Below, piece after piece: positions 27,105-35,075 of a stretch of DNA of 64,000 nucleotides (its first letter is position 1; each line of letters opens with the position of its first letter). This DNA is from Nonlabens sp. YIK11 (lineage in GTDB: Bacteria > Bacteroidota > Bacteroidia > Flavobacteriales > Flavobacteriaceae). The notes under the pieces were generated by a model, which did not search any database, had not been told where the DNA came from, and saw nothing but the letters and a program-made list of their open reading frames with translations. The translations under genes and the position numbers were made by a program. The stretch lies in assembly GCF_001413925.1 (NCBI RefSeq), contig NZ_LBMJ01000001.1:2024001-2088000 (forward strand), given 5' to 3'.

Positions 27105-27515
27105 CTATAAGTCGATGGTAGGACGCTCAAAAACCTGGATGCTACTTATAAGGCGTTCTCGCACGATATTCATCATGCGTTTGTTAAGTGCGCTGGAATT
27201 GGAGATGTAAAATAAATATTCTTTGATGGTGAACATTCCCATGATAATTCCCTTGAGACTGTTCCTAAATTTTTGATCACGGTTCACGGCATTCTCAATA
27301 TAGTCCACTCTTTTCACGGCCGTCAAGCCATAAAAAACATTCTTGTATTTCTTGATATAGTTGCGAAAAACCTCCACCAGCAAATCATGCTGCAGTTTTG
27401 CCACTGGACGCAGTGTGCGATTCTGGAACTGTTCATCTGCGCTCATCGTATCATTGACTTTGGCGCTCGGGATGTCGGGTCGCAGCGCCACGAGATACTC
27501 ATCTCTGTTTTCCAT
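27105..27515 (-). CDS. Conserved hypothetical protein of flavobacteria
   Basis: 136 residues from the ATG at 27515. An upstream extension to 27602 would translate the dispersed palindrome (RFRESES) and is rejected. The body is basic and alpha-helical: AKLQHDLLVEVFRNYIKKYKNVFYGL and NSSALNKRMMNIVRERLISSIQ. I recall similar flavobacterial proteins annotated as glyoxalase, but no VOC metal-ligand pattern is visible here. Function unknown. No signal peptide. Confidence 0.65.
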   Translation of the reverse strand: MENRDEYLVALRPDIPSAKVNDTMSADEQFQNRTLRPVAKLQHDLLVEVFRNYIKKYKNVFYGLTAVKRVDYIENAVNRDQKFRNSLKGIIMGMFTIKEYLFYISNSSALNKRMMNIVRERLISSIQVFERPTIDL

Positions 27516-27554
27516 AATAAAGTGTTTTTTAAATGTAGGGATGATGTGGCTGGA

Positions 27555-27574
27555 TTCGCTTTCGCGAAAGCGGA
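27555..27574. repeat. Dispersed palindrome
   Basis: Perfect core at 27557-27572 in the divergent spacer between the conserved hypothetical gene and the aldehyde dehydrogenase. Confidence 0.95.
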
Positions 27575-27670
27575 CATTCTCCACAACCTTATCAACAATC
27601 ACAATACGTTAAACCATTGCAAAGAGCCTCGGCGCAAGTGGGCGCTCGTTGTATTTTTAAAATAAAAACC

Positions 27671-29032
27671 ATGATCACGACCATCAATCCATACAACGGC
27701 AGCGAACTTAAAACCTACCAAGAAGATACGGAAAGCCAAATTGAAGACAAACTTAAAATAGCTGATGCAGCCTTTAAGGAATGGCGCAAAACCGATATGG
27801 ATTTTAGAGCAAAACTCATCAAAAAAGTAGGTGAGTTGCTGCGCCAAAACGCCCAAACCTATGCCCGACAAATGGCCATGGAAATGGGAAAACCCATAAG
27901 TCAAGGTAAAGCCGAAGCTGAAAAATGTGCCTGGCTATGTGATTATTATGCAGACCATGCTCCAGGTTTTTTAAAACCAGAAAAATTTGAAACTGATTAT
28001 CATAAATCCTATGTGACTTATGAGCCTATAGGTGTGGTGCTGGCCGTAATGCCATGGAACTATCCATTCTGGCAAGTCATGCGATTTATCGTGCCTGCTT
28101 TAATGGCAGGAAATGTAGGTGTTCTCAAACATTCCAGTAGCGTGATGGGTTGTGCTCTCATGCTGGAAGAACTCTTTAGAGAAGCTGGATTTCCAGATGG
28201 GTGCTTAAAAAACCTTACGGTGAGTAGTGACCCTATAGAATCGGTGATTAAAAACCCTATTATAAAAGCCGTCACTCTTACCGGTTCTAAACCAGCAGGA
28301 AGTGCCGTGGCTTCTACCGCAGGTAGCGAGATTAAAAAGACTGTTTTGGAATTGGGCGGTAGTAATGCCCTAGTAGTTTTTGAAGATGTTGATATTGATA
28401 ATGCAGTGGACACCTGTGTGGATGCACGATACCAGAATACAGGCCAAAGTTGTATCGCAGGTAAACGATTGTTACTGCACAAAGAAATAGCAACCGTTTT
28501 CTTGCAAAAGCTAACCAATAAAGTGAAGGAATTGAAATCTGGAGATCCTCTAAAAGTAGATACTTATATAGGCGTGATGGCACGACCAGACCTTGCGGAG
28601 GAACTGGAAGAAACCATGCACAAGTCCATTAATATGGGCGCACATTTACATCTAGGTGGGAAAAGAGATGGCGCCTATTTTGAGCCTACTATTTTGACCC
28701 ATGTGACCAGAGACATGCCAGCTTTTAAGGAAGAAACCTTTGGTCCGTTATTGGCAGTTACCACTTTTGAAAGTGATCAAGAAGCGATTGATTTAGTCAA
28801 TGAGTCAGAATTTGGTTTAGGTGTAAGCCTTTTCTCTGAAGATACCGACCGCATGGAGCGGTTGTCTGCTCATTTTGATGATGGCGCCGTGTTCATCAAT
28901 GAGAAGGTGAGTAGTCATCCTAACTTACCTTTTGGCGGTACGGGAATTTCTGGTTACGGACGTGAACTGTCGAGATTTGGCATTCGTGAATTTGTGAATA
29001 TCAAGACCGTAGTGGTGAATTTGTATGAGTAG
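27671..29032 (+). CDS. NAD(P)-dependent aldehyde dehydrogenase, succinate-semialdehyde type
   Basis: 453 residues from the ATG at 27671 (MITTINPYNG). Motifs: PWNYPFWQVMR, TGSKPAGSAVA (cofactor loop), catalytic Glu in VLELGGSNALVV, catalytic Cys in NTGQSCIAGKR, and the FKEETFGPLLAV end. The short N-terminus matches the subfamily annotated as succinate-semialdehyde dehydrogenases, but the substrate is not certain. An upstream in-frame start at 27617 gives a nonhomologous extension. Confidence 0.88.
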   Translation: MITTINPYNGSELKTYQEDTESQIEDKLKIADAAFKEWRKTDMDFRAKLIKKVGELLRQNAQTYARQMAMEMGKPISQGKAEAEKCAWLCDYYADHAPGFLKPEKFETDYHKSYVTYEPIGVVLAVMPWNYPFWQVMRFIVPALMAGNVGVLKHSSSVMGCALMLEELFREAGFPDGCLKNLTVSSDPIESVIKNPIIKAVTLTGSKPAGSAVASTAGSEIKKTVLELGGSNALVVFEDVDIDNAVDTCVDARYQNTGQSCIAGKRLLLHKEIATVFLQKLTNKVKELKSGDPLKVDTYIGVMARPDLAEELEETMHKSINMGAHLHLGGKRDGAYFEPTILTHVTRDMPAFKEETFGPLLAVTTFESDQEAIDLVNESEFGLGVSLFSEDTDRMERLSAHFDDGAVFINEKVSSHPNLPFGGTGISGYGRELSRFGIREFVNIKTVVVNLYE

Positions 29033-29253
29033 ATTCTCTTGCGTTTTCTATAGGTATTCGTCTAATTCGTCACTTTGAGCGTAATTAAATTGTCGAATAA
29101 AACAGTTATTTTTCCTACAAAATAGTATCTAATATTTATTATCATCTGTGAAAAATCAAGGTTTAAATATTAGATTAATCGATAAAGTGCATTGAAAGTG
29201 TTCAAATTAGTTTGTTTTAATGAATCTTAAGATAGCAAATTTATTTATCTGAA

Positions 29254-29261
29254 TATTTTTG
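29254..29261 (+). promoter_or_regulatory. -7 promoter box of the first adhesin-like gene
   Basis: TATTTTTG, exact TAnnTTTG, 17 bases before the ATG. The whole upstream block of about 170 bases is repeated in front of the second adhesin-like gene. Confidence 0.55.
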
Positions 29262-29278
29262 TTTTACAACATGCTATT

Positions 29279-30910
29279 ATGAAGTACTTTACGTTTTTAA
29301 TTATCACTTTTTTTTCTGTATTTGCATATTCACAAGTGGGCATAGGTACAGCTTTCCCAGAGTCCTCGCTAGATATAAGGGCAGCAAATCATTTAGGTAA
29401 CGTATCTGCCTCTGATGGTGTGCTCGTTCCTCGAGTCAACGACTTGTCTACCGCAGGATCAACGGATGGCCAATTGGTTTATTTGACTTCAGATGTTTCT
29501 ACATTTACTAAAGGCTTCCATTATTGGGATGATGCTCTAAGCGCCTGGACACCAATTAATAGTACCATTGAACCATGGAATCGTGCCGGCACAAATAATC
29601 CAGCAACCTTAAATACAGATAACCTTTACACGTTGGGTCAGGTGGGTATAGGAACTAATAACCCGTTGGGTGCGTTGCATATAACTACGGAGAATTCCAG
29701 AGATGTTCTTTTCTTAAGATTTATAGATGGACTTGATGATGATCTTGATCTTGATTTATTCCGTTCTTTAGGAAGTGTCGCGTCACCAGGCTTATTACCA
29801 GACAATACTAGACTGGGCGGTGTAAGAGGTCAATCACTAATTAACGCTAGCACTTATGCTTTTAGACCTAGTGCAGAGATTTATTTTGAATCTGACGGTG
29901 CGTCTAGTGCTACGTCAAGCTCGGGTAAAATTAAATTTGCTACAACACCAGCAGGCGCATTATCGACTGTTGACCGAATGGTGATTAGAGAGAATGGATT
30001 TATTGGAATAGGAACAAATGATCCTGTTGAGCGCATTGAAATTAAAAGAGCTGGCGACAATGACATGCAATTTACAAGTGCCAGTACAAATCCTCCCAAC
30101 GTTATATTCTACAATACAGGTGGATCTCTGGACTCTCCTGGACTTTTAGGCAGTAACCAGGAGATTGGATCTGTAGTGTTTAAGACAAATAACGGTTCAT
30201 CCATCAGGGAAGTGGGTGGAGTACGCATGTTTATGGATGGAACCCCAACAGCATCAAGCTTACCTACAAAATTAGTCTTTAACACAACGCCTGCTGGTGC
30301 TCAGGAGCAGACCCTGGATCCTGCTGCAATGACTATCGATAATGCTGGAATGGTTGGTATTGGAGTTAGTGATCCACAGGCAAAACTCGATATTGCAGGT
30401 AATATAAAGATCGTTGATGGTACTCAAGGTGCAGATAAGGTGCTTACTTCAGACGCAAATGGTGTTGCCAGTTGGAAAACTCCACTAGGTGCCAGACAAA
30501 CTGTGTATAGAACTCAGCCAAGATCTGCGGCTAATGGCACAACTTTACCCACTACAGGTTTAATTGAGCTTGAAGGTTACATAAGAATGACTATAACAAA
30601 AGAAACCAACGACTTTTATTCCACTGAAATTCAAAATATTTTTGGTTCGTCTATAAATGTAACCGTTGTTTCAGGTATGGCGGGACAATCAATTGAAACC
30701 TCGGATTTCGTTGAAGTAGCGATGCCTAATAATTCAAAAATAGATGTTGACGATAATGGTTTAACTTTTTGGGAAGCGCAGGGCGAAAACACAGAAATCT
30801 TAACAGCAGACATCATTTTACCCAATGGTAGCTGGTATGAAATGCAGTGGTTTGCTTTTGAGAAAAACCTAACCAAACAAACTTTTATGACTGCTATCAA
30901 GAAATATTAG
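29279..30910 (+). CDS. Secreted surface protein with tail-fibre-like QVGIGT repeats (paralogue A)
   Basis: 543 residues. Signal peptide MKYFTFLIITFFSVFAYSQ, then VGIGTAFPESSLDI. The motif xVGIGTxxPxxxLDI recurs at about residues 20, 121, 242 and 360, typical of trimeric fibre-like surface proteins in Bacteroidota. Near 375-395 the segment KIVDGTQGADKVLTSDANG is shared almost exactly with paralogue B. The C-terminal 140 residues form a beta-rich domain. No T9SS tail is recognised. Probably an adhesin or cell-surface fibre; the phage-tail resemblance is structural only. Confidence 0.7.
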   Translation: MKYFTFLIITFFSVFAYSQVGIGTAFPESSLDIRAANHLGNVSASDGVLVPRVNDLSTAGSTDGQLVYLTSDVSTFTKGFHYWDDALSAWTPINSTIEPWNRAGTNNPATLNTDNLYTLGQVGIGTNNPLGALHITTENSRDVLFLRFIDGLDDDLDLDLFRSLGSVASPGLLPDNTRLGGVRGQSLINASTYAFRPSAEIYFESDGASSATSSSGKIKFATTPAGALSTVDRMVIRENGFIGIGTNDPVERIEIKRAGDNDMQFTSASTNPPNVIFYNTGGSLDSPGLLGSNQEIGSVVFKTNNGSSIREVGGVRMFMDGTPTASSLPTKLVFNTTPAGAQEQTLDPAAMTIDNAGMVGIGVSDPQAKLDIAGNIKIVDGTQGADKVLTSDANGVASWKTPLGARQTVYRTQPRSAANGTTLPTTGLIELEGYIRMTITKETNDFYSTEIQNIFGSSINVTVVSGMAGQSIETSDFVEVAMPNNSKIDVDDNGLTFWEAQGENTEILTADIILPNGSWYEMQWFAFEKNLTKQTFMTAIKKY

Positions 30911-31497
30911 TGTAATGGTTGGATATTCTAAACATAATGATAGTAAAATATATACCGCTATCACTTGATACTTGGTAATCGCTGTTTTTCTTCCAGTTTT
31001 AACGAATATAGTTTGAAAGACTATTTCAATTCAAACAGCCTTATTTTCAATCTAATTCTTATTCATTTTCCATGATTATAAAATGCAGCTATTTGAACCA
31101 AAACTTGCTTCATCAATCTGCTGTGTTTAGGAAATATTGATCATGCGTTCTGTTTTGGTGAAAAACAAAAGCTTTAAGGGCTTTTGTTATTGGAAATAAA
31201 GGTTCTGTGGTTCATTTATTTGAATTTGAAAGAGCATTTTTAAGTGATTCCGTAAAACAAGTCGGCTTTTAAAAACTATGAATTATTTGTTGTTGAATAG
31301 CAAATGATTTTATGATAGTTCCAAATATTTCCTACAAAATCCCTTTCATTTATTATTTTATCATCCGTTAACAATTTAGGTTTAAAAATCAGATTAATCG
31401 ATAAAGTGCATAAGGAGTGTTCAGTTTTGTTTGATTTAACCATTCTTAACGTATCAAATGTACTTATCTCAATATTTTTGTCCTACAACACTCTACT
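30911..31497. other. 587-base spacer with duplicated promoter region
   Basis: No gene was found. A weak hairpin AACAAAAGC / GCTTTTGTT is at 31164-31188. From about 31328 to the ATG the sequence is a diverged copy of 29108-29278 (shared TTTCCTACAAAAT, GATTAATCGATAAAGTGCAT, AATATTTTTGT and ACAAC blocks). Confidence 0.7.
31473..31480 (+). promoter_or_regulatory. -7 promoter box of the second adhesin-like gene
   Basis: TATTTTTG, the same box at the same distance (17 bases) from the ATG as in paralogue A. Confidence 0.55.
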
Positions 31498-33750
31498 ATG
31501 AAGTACTTTACGTTTTTTATTTTCACTTTTTTTTCTTTCCACTTGTTTTCCCAAGTAGGCATAGGTACAGTTAATCCAGACGCGTCAACTCTACTGGATG
31601 TTTCTTCTTCAAATAAAGGCGTCTTACTACCTAAAGTTGCCCTTACCAGTATTACAGATATTACGACTGTCTCAAATCCAGCTACGGGTTTGCTTGTTTA
31701 TAACACGGCAAATGTCGCAGGTTTGAATGTAGGTTATACCTATTGGAATGGAACACGTTGGAACACCTTTGTGGATTTGAATACCGAGTCTGCTGACTGG
31801 ACATTACAGGGTAACGATTTAAGTGGAAGTGAGTTTCTGGGAACCACTAATCCTCGAGCGCTTTTGTTCAAAGTAAACAATAACCAGATTGGACGCTTTG
31901 ATCCCAATGGAGGTATAGCAATAGGATTAAATACCCAGGCAAAGGATAATAATTCTATAGCTATTGGGACTAATGCCAAAGCAATCACCAGTAATCAGGC
32001 ACTTGCTATTGGGTATGGTGCTGACGCCTCAGCTTTTCAATCAACTTCAATAGGTTTAGGCAGTGAAGCTTCTCAAGACAGGAGTCTTGCAATAGGCAAT
32101 ACTAGCTCTGCATCAGGACAAAACAGTACGGCCTTAGGGGTAAGTGCAACAGCTTCTGCTCAAAATGCGATGGCAATGGGTAATGCATCATTAGCCAATA
32201 AAATTAATACGATTGCACTAGGTAACGACGCTCAAGCTACTGGTGTGCAGTCCATTTCAGTTGGTTTGACTTCAAGAGCCAGCTCTGATTATTCTGCAGC
32301 TTTTGGAACTTTTGCTAATGCGGCCAGTACTTTCACGGCAGCTTTTGGTTATGGAGCTAAGGCGACCGCTAACGGTTCTACTGCCTTTGGAGCAGGAGCA
32401 GAGGCCTCAAACAATAATGCAACCGCTTTTGCAAATAATGCGGTAGCATCTGGAAGCGGATCGACGGTGGTAGGGTTTGGGTCACAGGCTTCTGGCTTGT
32501 ATGCCTCTATTTTAGGCTCTAACGCTAGAGCAAATGGAAATAATGCTATTGCCATAGGTGGTGGTGATCCAAATAACATTAATGGTGCGAATGCATCTGG
32601 CGCTGGCGCTATCGCCATGGGACATCTGTCCAAAGCTACTTCAATAAATGCCATGGCCATGGGGTTTAATTCAAATTCAAACGGAGAAGGTTCTATAGCC
32701 ATAGGTGATCAAGCCTCGAATATAAATGGTGAGAGCATCGCCATTGGTAAAAACGCATCTTCCAGTTATAGGAATATTGCATTAGGTTTAAATACGTCAA
32801 GTAGAGCTGATAACTCTATCGCCATAGGCAATTCTGCCGCGACCGTTAATGATAGAGCTATCGCTATAGGTTTCAACTCTAGACCAACTGCCAATAATTC
32901 TATAGGTATAGGTTCCAATGCTGGTTCTTTAGGAAATCAATCTTTGGCTATCGGAAATTCTGCAAGCGCACAAGGTCAAGGAACTGTTGTGTTAGGTGAT
33001 AATGCAAAAGTTATAGGAGATCCTTTATCAGGTCAATATTCTATTAGTATTGGTAAAGATGCCTCGATAACAGGACAAAACTCAACAGCCCTAGGTTCAC
33101 GAGCAACGGTGACCGCAGATAATGCAACAGCCATAGGAACTGATGCGGTAGCCAGCCAGGCAAATACCATCATTCTTGGTAATGATGATAATGTTGGTAT
33201 AGGAACTTCCACTCCAGACACCAAACTTCATGTAGTGGGGTCTGTAAAAATTGTTGACGGTACTCAAGGAGCTAATAAAGTATTAACTTCTGATGCTAAT
33301 GGTGTAGCTAGTTGGCAACCCAATCTTAATGAAAAGGCATACGGAACCATATATAAGACCAGTACAATCGAACTTACAACTACAGGTTTAAAAACTGTTA
33401 CCTTTGGTTCTAATACGAGTACTTCAAAAAATGTAAGCTTGCAAAACACGTATATAGAAGTCACTTCAGCAGGTGTTTATGCCATTTCTTACACCGCTGC
33501 GATCTCTTCCAGTAATGGAACGTCACGAAACCAACGATTTTATCTTTCGACTTCTACAGCAGCAGCCGATAAAATAGCCGGGAGCACTGTGAGTTTAAGT
33601 ACCTCAGATGGCGGTGAACGCAATACTTCTTCAAAATCCATTATTAAAAATTTAGCCGCAGGCACTAGAATTCACTTATTGGTAGAATCGACAGATGGGG
33701 TTTCTTTGCTTGCTGATGAAAATTCACTTACGGTAAATAGGATAGAATAA
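31498..33750 (+). CDS. Surface protein with YadA-like head repeats (paralogue B)
   Basis: 750 residues. The signal peptide MKYFTFFIFTFFSFHLFSQ is nearly that of paralogue A. From about 135 to 570 there are some 25-30 repeats of 14-16 residues with the pattern xAIGxxAxAxxxNSx, the left-handed beta-roll of trimeric autotransporter heads. VGIGTSTPDTKLHVVG and KIVDGTQGANKVLTSDANG follow, then a C-terminal C1q/jelly-roll-like domain (TYIEVTSAGVYAISYTA). There is no YadA membrane anchor, so attachment must differ from the proteobacterial proteins. A cell-surface adhesin is the likely role. Confidence 0.75.
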   Translation: MKYFTFFIFTFFSFHLFSQVGIGTVNPDASTLLDVSSSNKGVLLPKVALTSITDITTVSNPATGLLVYNTANVAGLNVGYTYWNGTRWNTFVDLNTESADWTLQGNDLSGSEFLGTTNPRALLFKVNNNQIGRFDPNGGIAIGLNTQAKDNNSIAIGTNAKAITSNQALAIGYGADASAFQSTSIGLGSEASQDRSLAIGNTSSASGQNSTALGVSATASAQNAMAMGNASLANKINTIALGNDAQATGVQSISVGLTSRASSDYSAAFGTFANAASTFTAAFGYGAKATANGSTAFGAGAEASNNNATAFANNAVASGSGSTVVGFGSQASGLYASILGSNARANGNNAIAIGGGDPNNINGANASGAGAIAMGHLSKATSINAMAMGFNSNSNGEGSIAIGDQASNINGESIAIGKNASSSYRNIALGLNTSSRADNSIAIGNSAATVNDRAIAIGFNSRPTANNSIGIGSNAGSLGNQSLAIGNSASAQGQGTVVLGDNAKVIGDPLSGQYSISIGKDASITGQNSTALGSRATVTADNATAIGTDAVASQANTIILGNDDNVGIGTSTPDTKLHVVGSVKIVDGTQGANKVLTSDANGVASWQPNLNEKAYGTIYKTSTIELTTTGLKTVTFGSNTSTSKNVSLQNTYIEVTSAGVYAISYTAAISSSNGTSRNQRFYLSTSTAAADKIAGSTVSLSTSDGGERNTSSKSIIKNLAAGTRIHLLVESTDGVSLLADENSLTVNRIE

Positions 33751-33777
33751 CATTTAAAAAAAAATTTTAGAGTAAAA

Positions 33778-34308
33778 GTGCCTCAGAAATCTGTTTCTTT
33801 TAGAATAACATATTTAAGGCAAACTGTTTTGTTAACAAGTACGCTTTCTTGTTTAAATTTTATTACTAAGAGCTGCAACGTCTTCCCCAATTCTCAAGTT
33901 TATGGAGAAGGTTACAGAAACACAACTACTGCTGTAAATAGTGCTGGAATCTATACTGTTGATTTTGACACCTCTGATCTTTCAAGTAACGTTATTTTAA
34001 ATAACACAAATAATTATTTAGAAATAATTTTGCCAAGAGTCTATGAAGTATGATATGCGCTAAGCTTTCAAAAATTGAATACCGTTGACAAAGCAATTGA
34101 TGCGTATGTAAGAATATGAAATACACCAATAGATAAAAGCTATATGTTTTCTGGTAATACTGACAATGTGCGTTTTGCGATGTCAAAAACGTTTCTTGTT
34201 ACGTTAGCAGCTAATAATCGATTATTTCTCTCCTTTGTAAGTGGTGGAAATGATCTAACTCTTCGAAGAGGAACTTACCTGATGGTTAAAAAATTAATTG
34301 ACGTTTAA
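33778..34308 (+). pseudogene. Decayed C1q-like C-terminal fragment
   Basis: One reading frame of 177 codons with two in-frame TGA stops (34051-34053 and 34117-34119). Before the stops it reads VYGEGYRNTTTAVNSAGIYTVDF; after them MFSGNTDNVRFAMSKTF and SGGNDLTLRRGTYLMVKKLID, the strands of a C1q/TNF-like jelly roll as found at the ends of the neighbouring adhesins. No signal peptide or fibre part remains. Probably the leftover of a third paralogue or of an exchanged C-terminal domain. Confidence 0.65.
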
Positions 34309-34400
34309 TTTCTCTTATCTATTATATAATATTAAGTATATCAGGTTCTCTGAATATGCGTTTAAATCAATGAATGAATAGGCAATAATGTTTCGAAATA

Positions 34401-34988
34401 TTACAGCGTCTTATTTTCCTTTTTTTCTCTCAAAAAATACCACTGCAACCCAATAATGGTAATGCTATTATTAAATGCTCCTTCCAGGAGCATTTTTTTT
34501 GCCTCAGATTTTTTGATGCGTACGGTTTGAATGTCTTCTTTTTCGCTAGACTCGCCGCCACCAGACTCTGTTTGCTGGCTTTGGTTGACTTCCGTATAAA
34601 ATAGATGGATTTGTTCAGAGCAGCCACCAGGTGATGGGAAGTAGGTATGTATCTTTTCTAAATGCTCGACTTCGTATCCTATTTCTTCTCGAGTTTCTCT
34701 TTTCGCGGAAGCGATATCAGTCTCACCTTTATCAATAGAACCGGCTACTAGCTCTAGCATCCAAGGCGCGTCGCGTCTAGCCGATGGATATCTAAATTGC
34801 CTGGTAAACAAAAAACTGTCCGTGTCTTTTTCATAGATCAATATGGCAACACTATCACCACGTTCCAGACATTCTCGAGTGGCTTGTATTTGATGGTCCT
34901 GATTAAAAGTGTCGTGGGTCACTTGAGCTTCCAGCACTTTTAAAAAACCTTTGTACACTATTTTTTCATCTTCAATTCGATAATCCAT
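34401..34988 (-). CDS. NUDIX hydrolase, ADP-sugar pyrophosphatase type
   Basis: 195 residues. The Nudix box is complete: GSIDKGETDIASAKRETREEIGY with the REtrEE core for Mg2+. LFTRQFRYPSARRDAPWMLELVAG upstream and YFPSPGGCSEQIHLFYTEV downstream are typical of ADP-ribose/GDP-mannose pyrophosphatases (NudF/NudK). It hydrolyses nucleoside diphosphate sugars; the exact substrate is unknown. The DNA of the box contains a degenerate half of the dispersed palindrome near 34700. Confidence 0.9.
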   Translation of the reverse strand: MDYRIEDEKIVYKGFLKVLEAQVTHDTFNQDHQIQATRECLERGDSVAILIYEKDTDSFLFTRQFRYPSARRDAPWMLELVAGSIDKGETDIASAKRETREEIGYEVEHLEKIHTYFPSPGGCSEQIHLFYTEVNQSQQTESGGGESSEKEDIQTVRIKKSEAKKMLLEGAFNNSITIIGLQWYFLREKKENKTL

Positions 34989-35075
34989 CCTGCCATTCTT
35001 TGGGTCTAAGATAAGTAGGCTGTGATTTATTTAATCGCTCTCAAATCCTTAAATTAGGGATCTCAAAAATTATCT

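Noticed and set aside
27516..27602. Longer start for the conserved hypothetical gene
   Set aside because: The added residues are the translated palindrome and spacer. The ATG at 27515 gives a clean N-terminus.
31900..33200. Regular spacing that looked like a repeat array or CRISPR
   Set aside because: The periodicity is the protein-level head repeat of the adhesin (14-16 residues). The DNA copies are diverged and lie in one long frame.
29279..33750. Tail-fibre-like proteins as a prophage
   Set aside because: No other phage genes (capsid, terminase, portal, integrase) are nearby, and both proteins have signal peptides.
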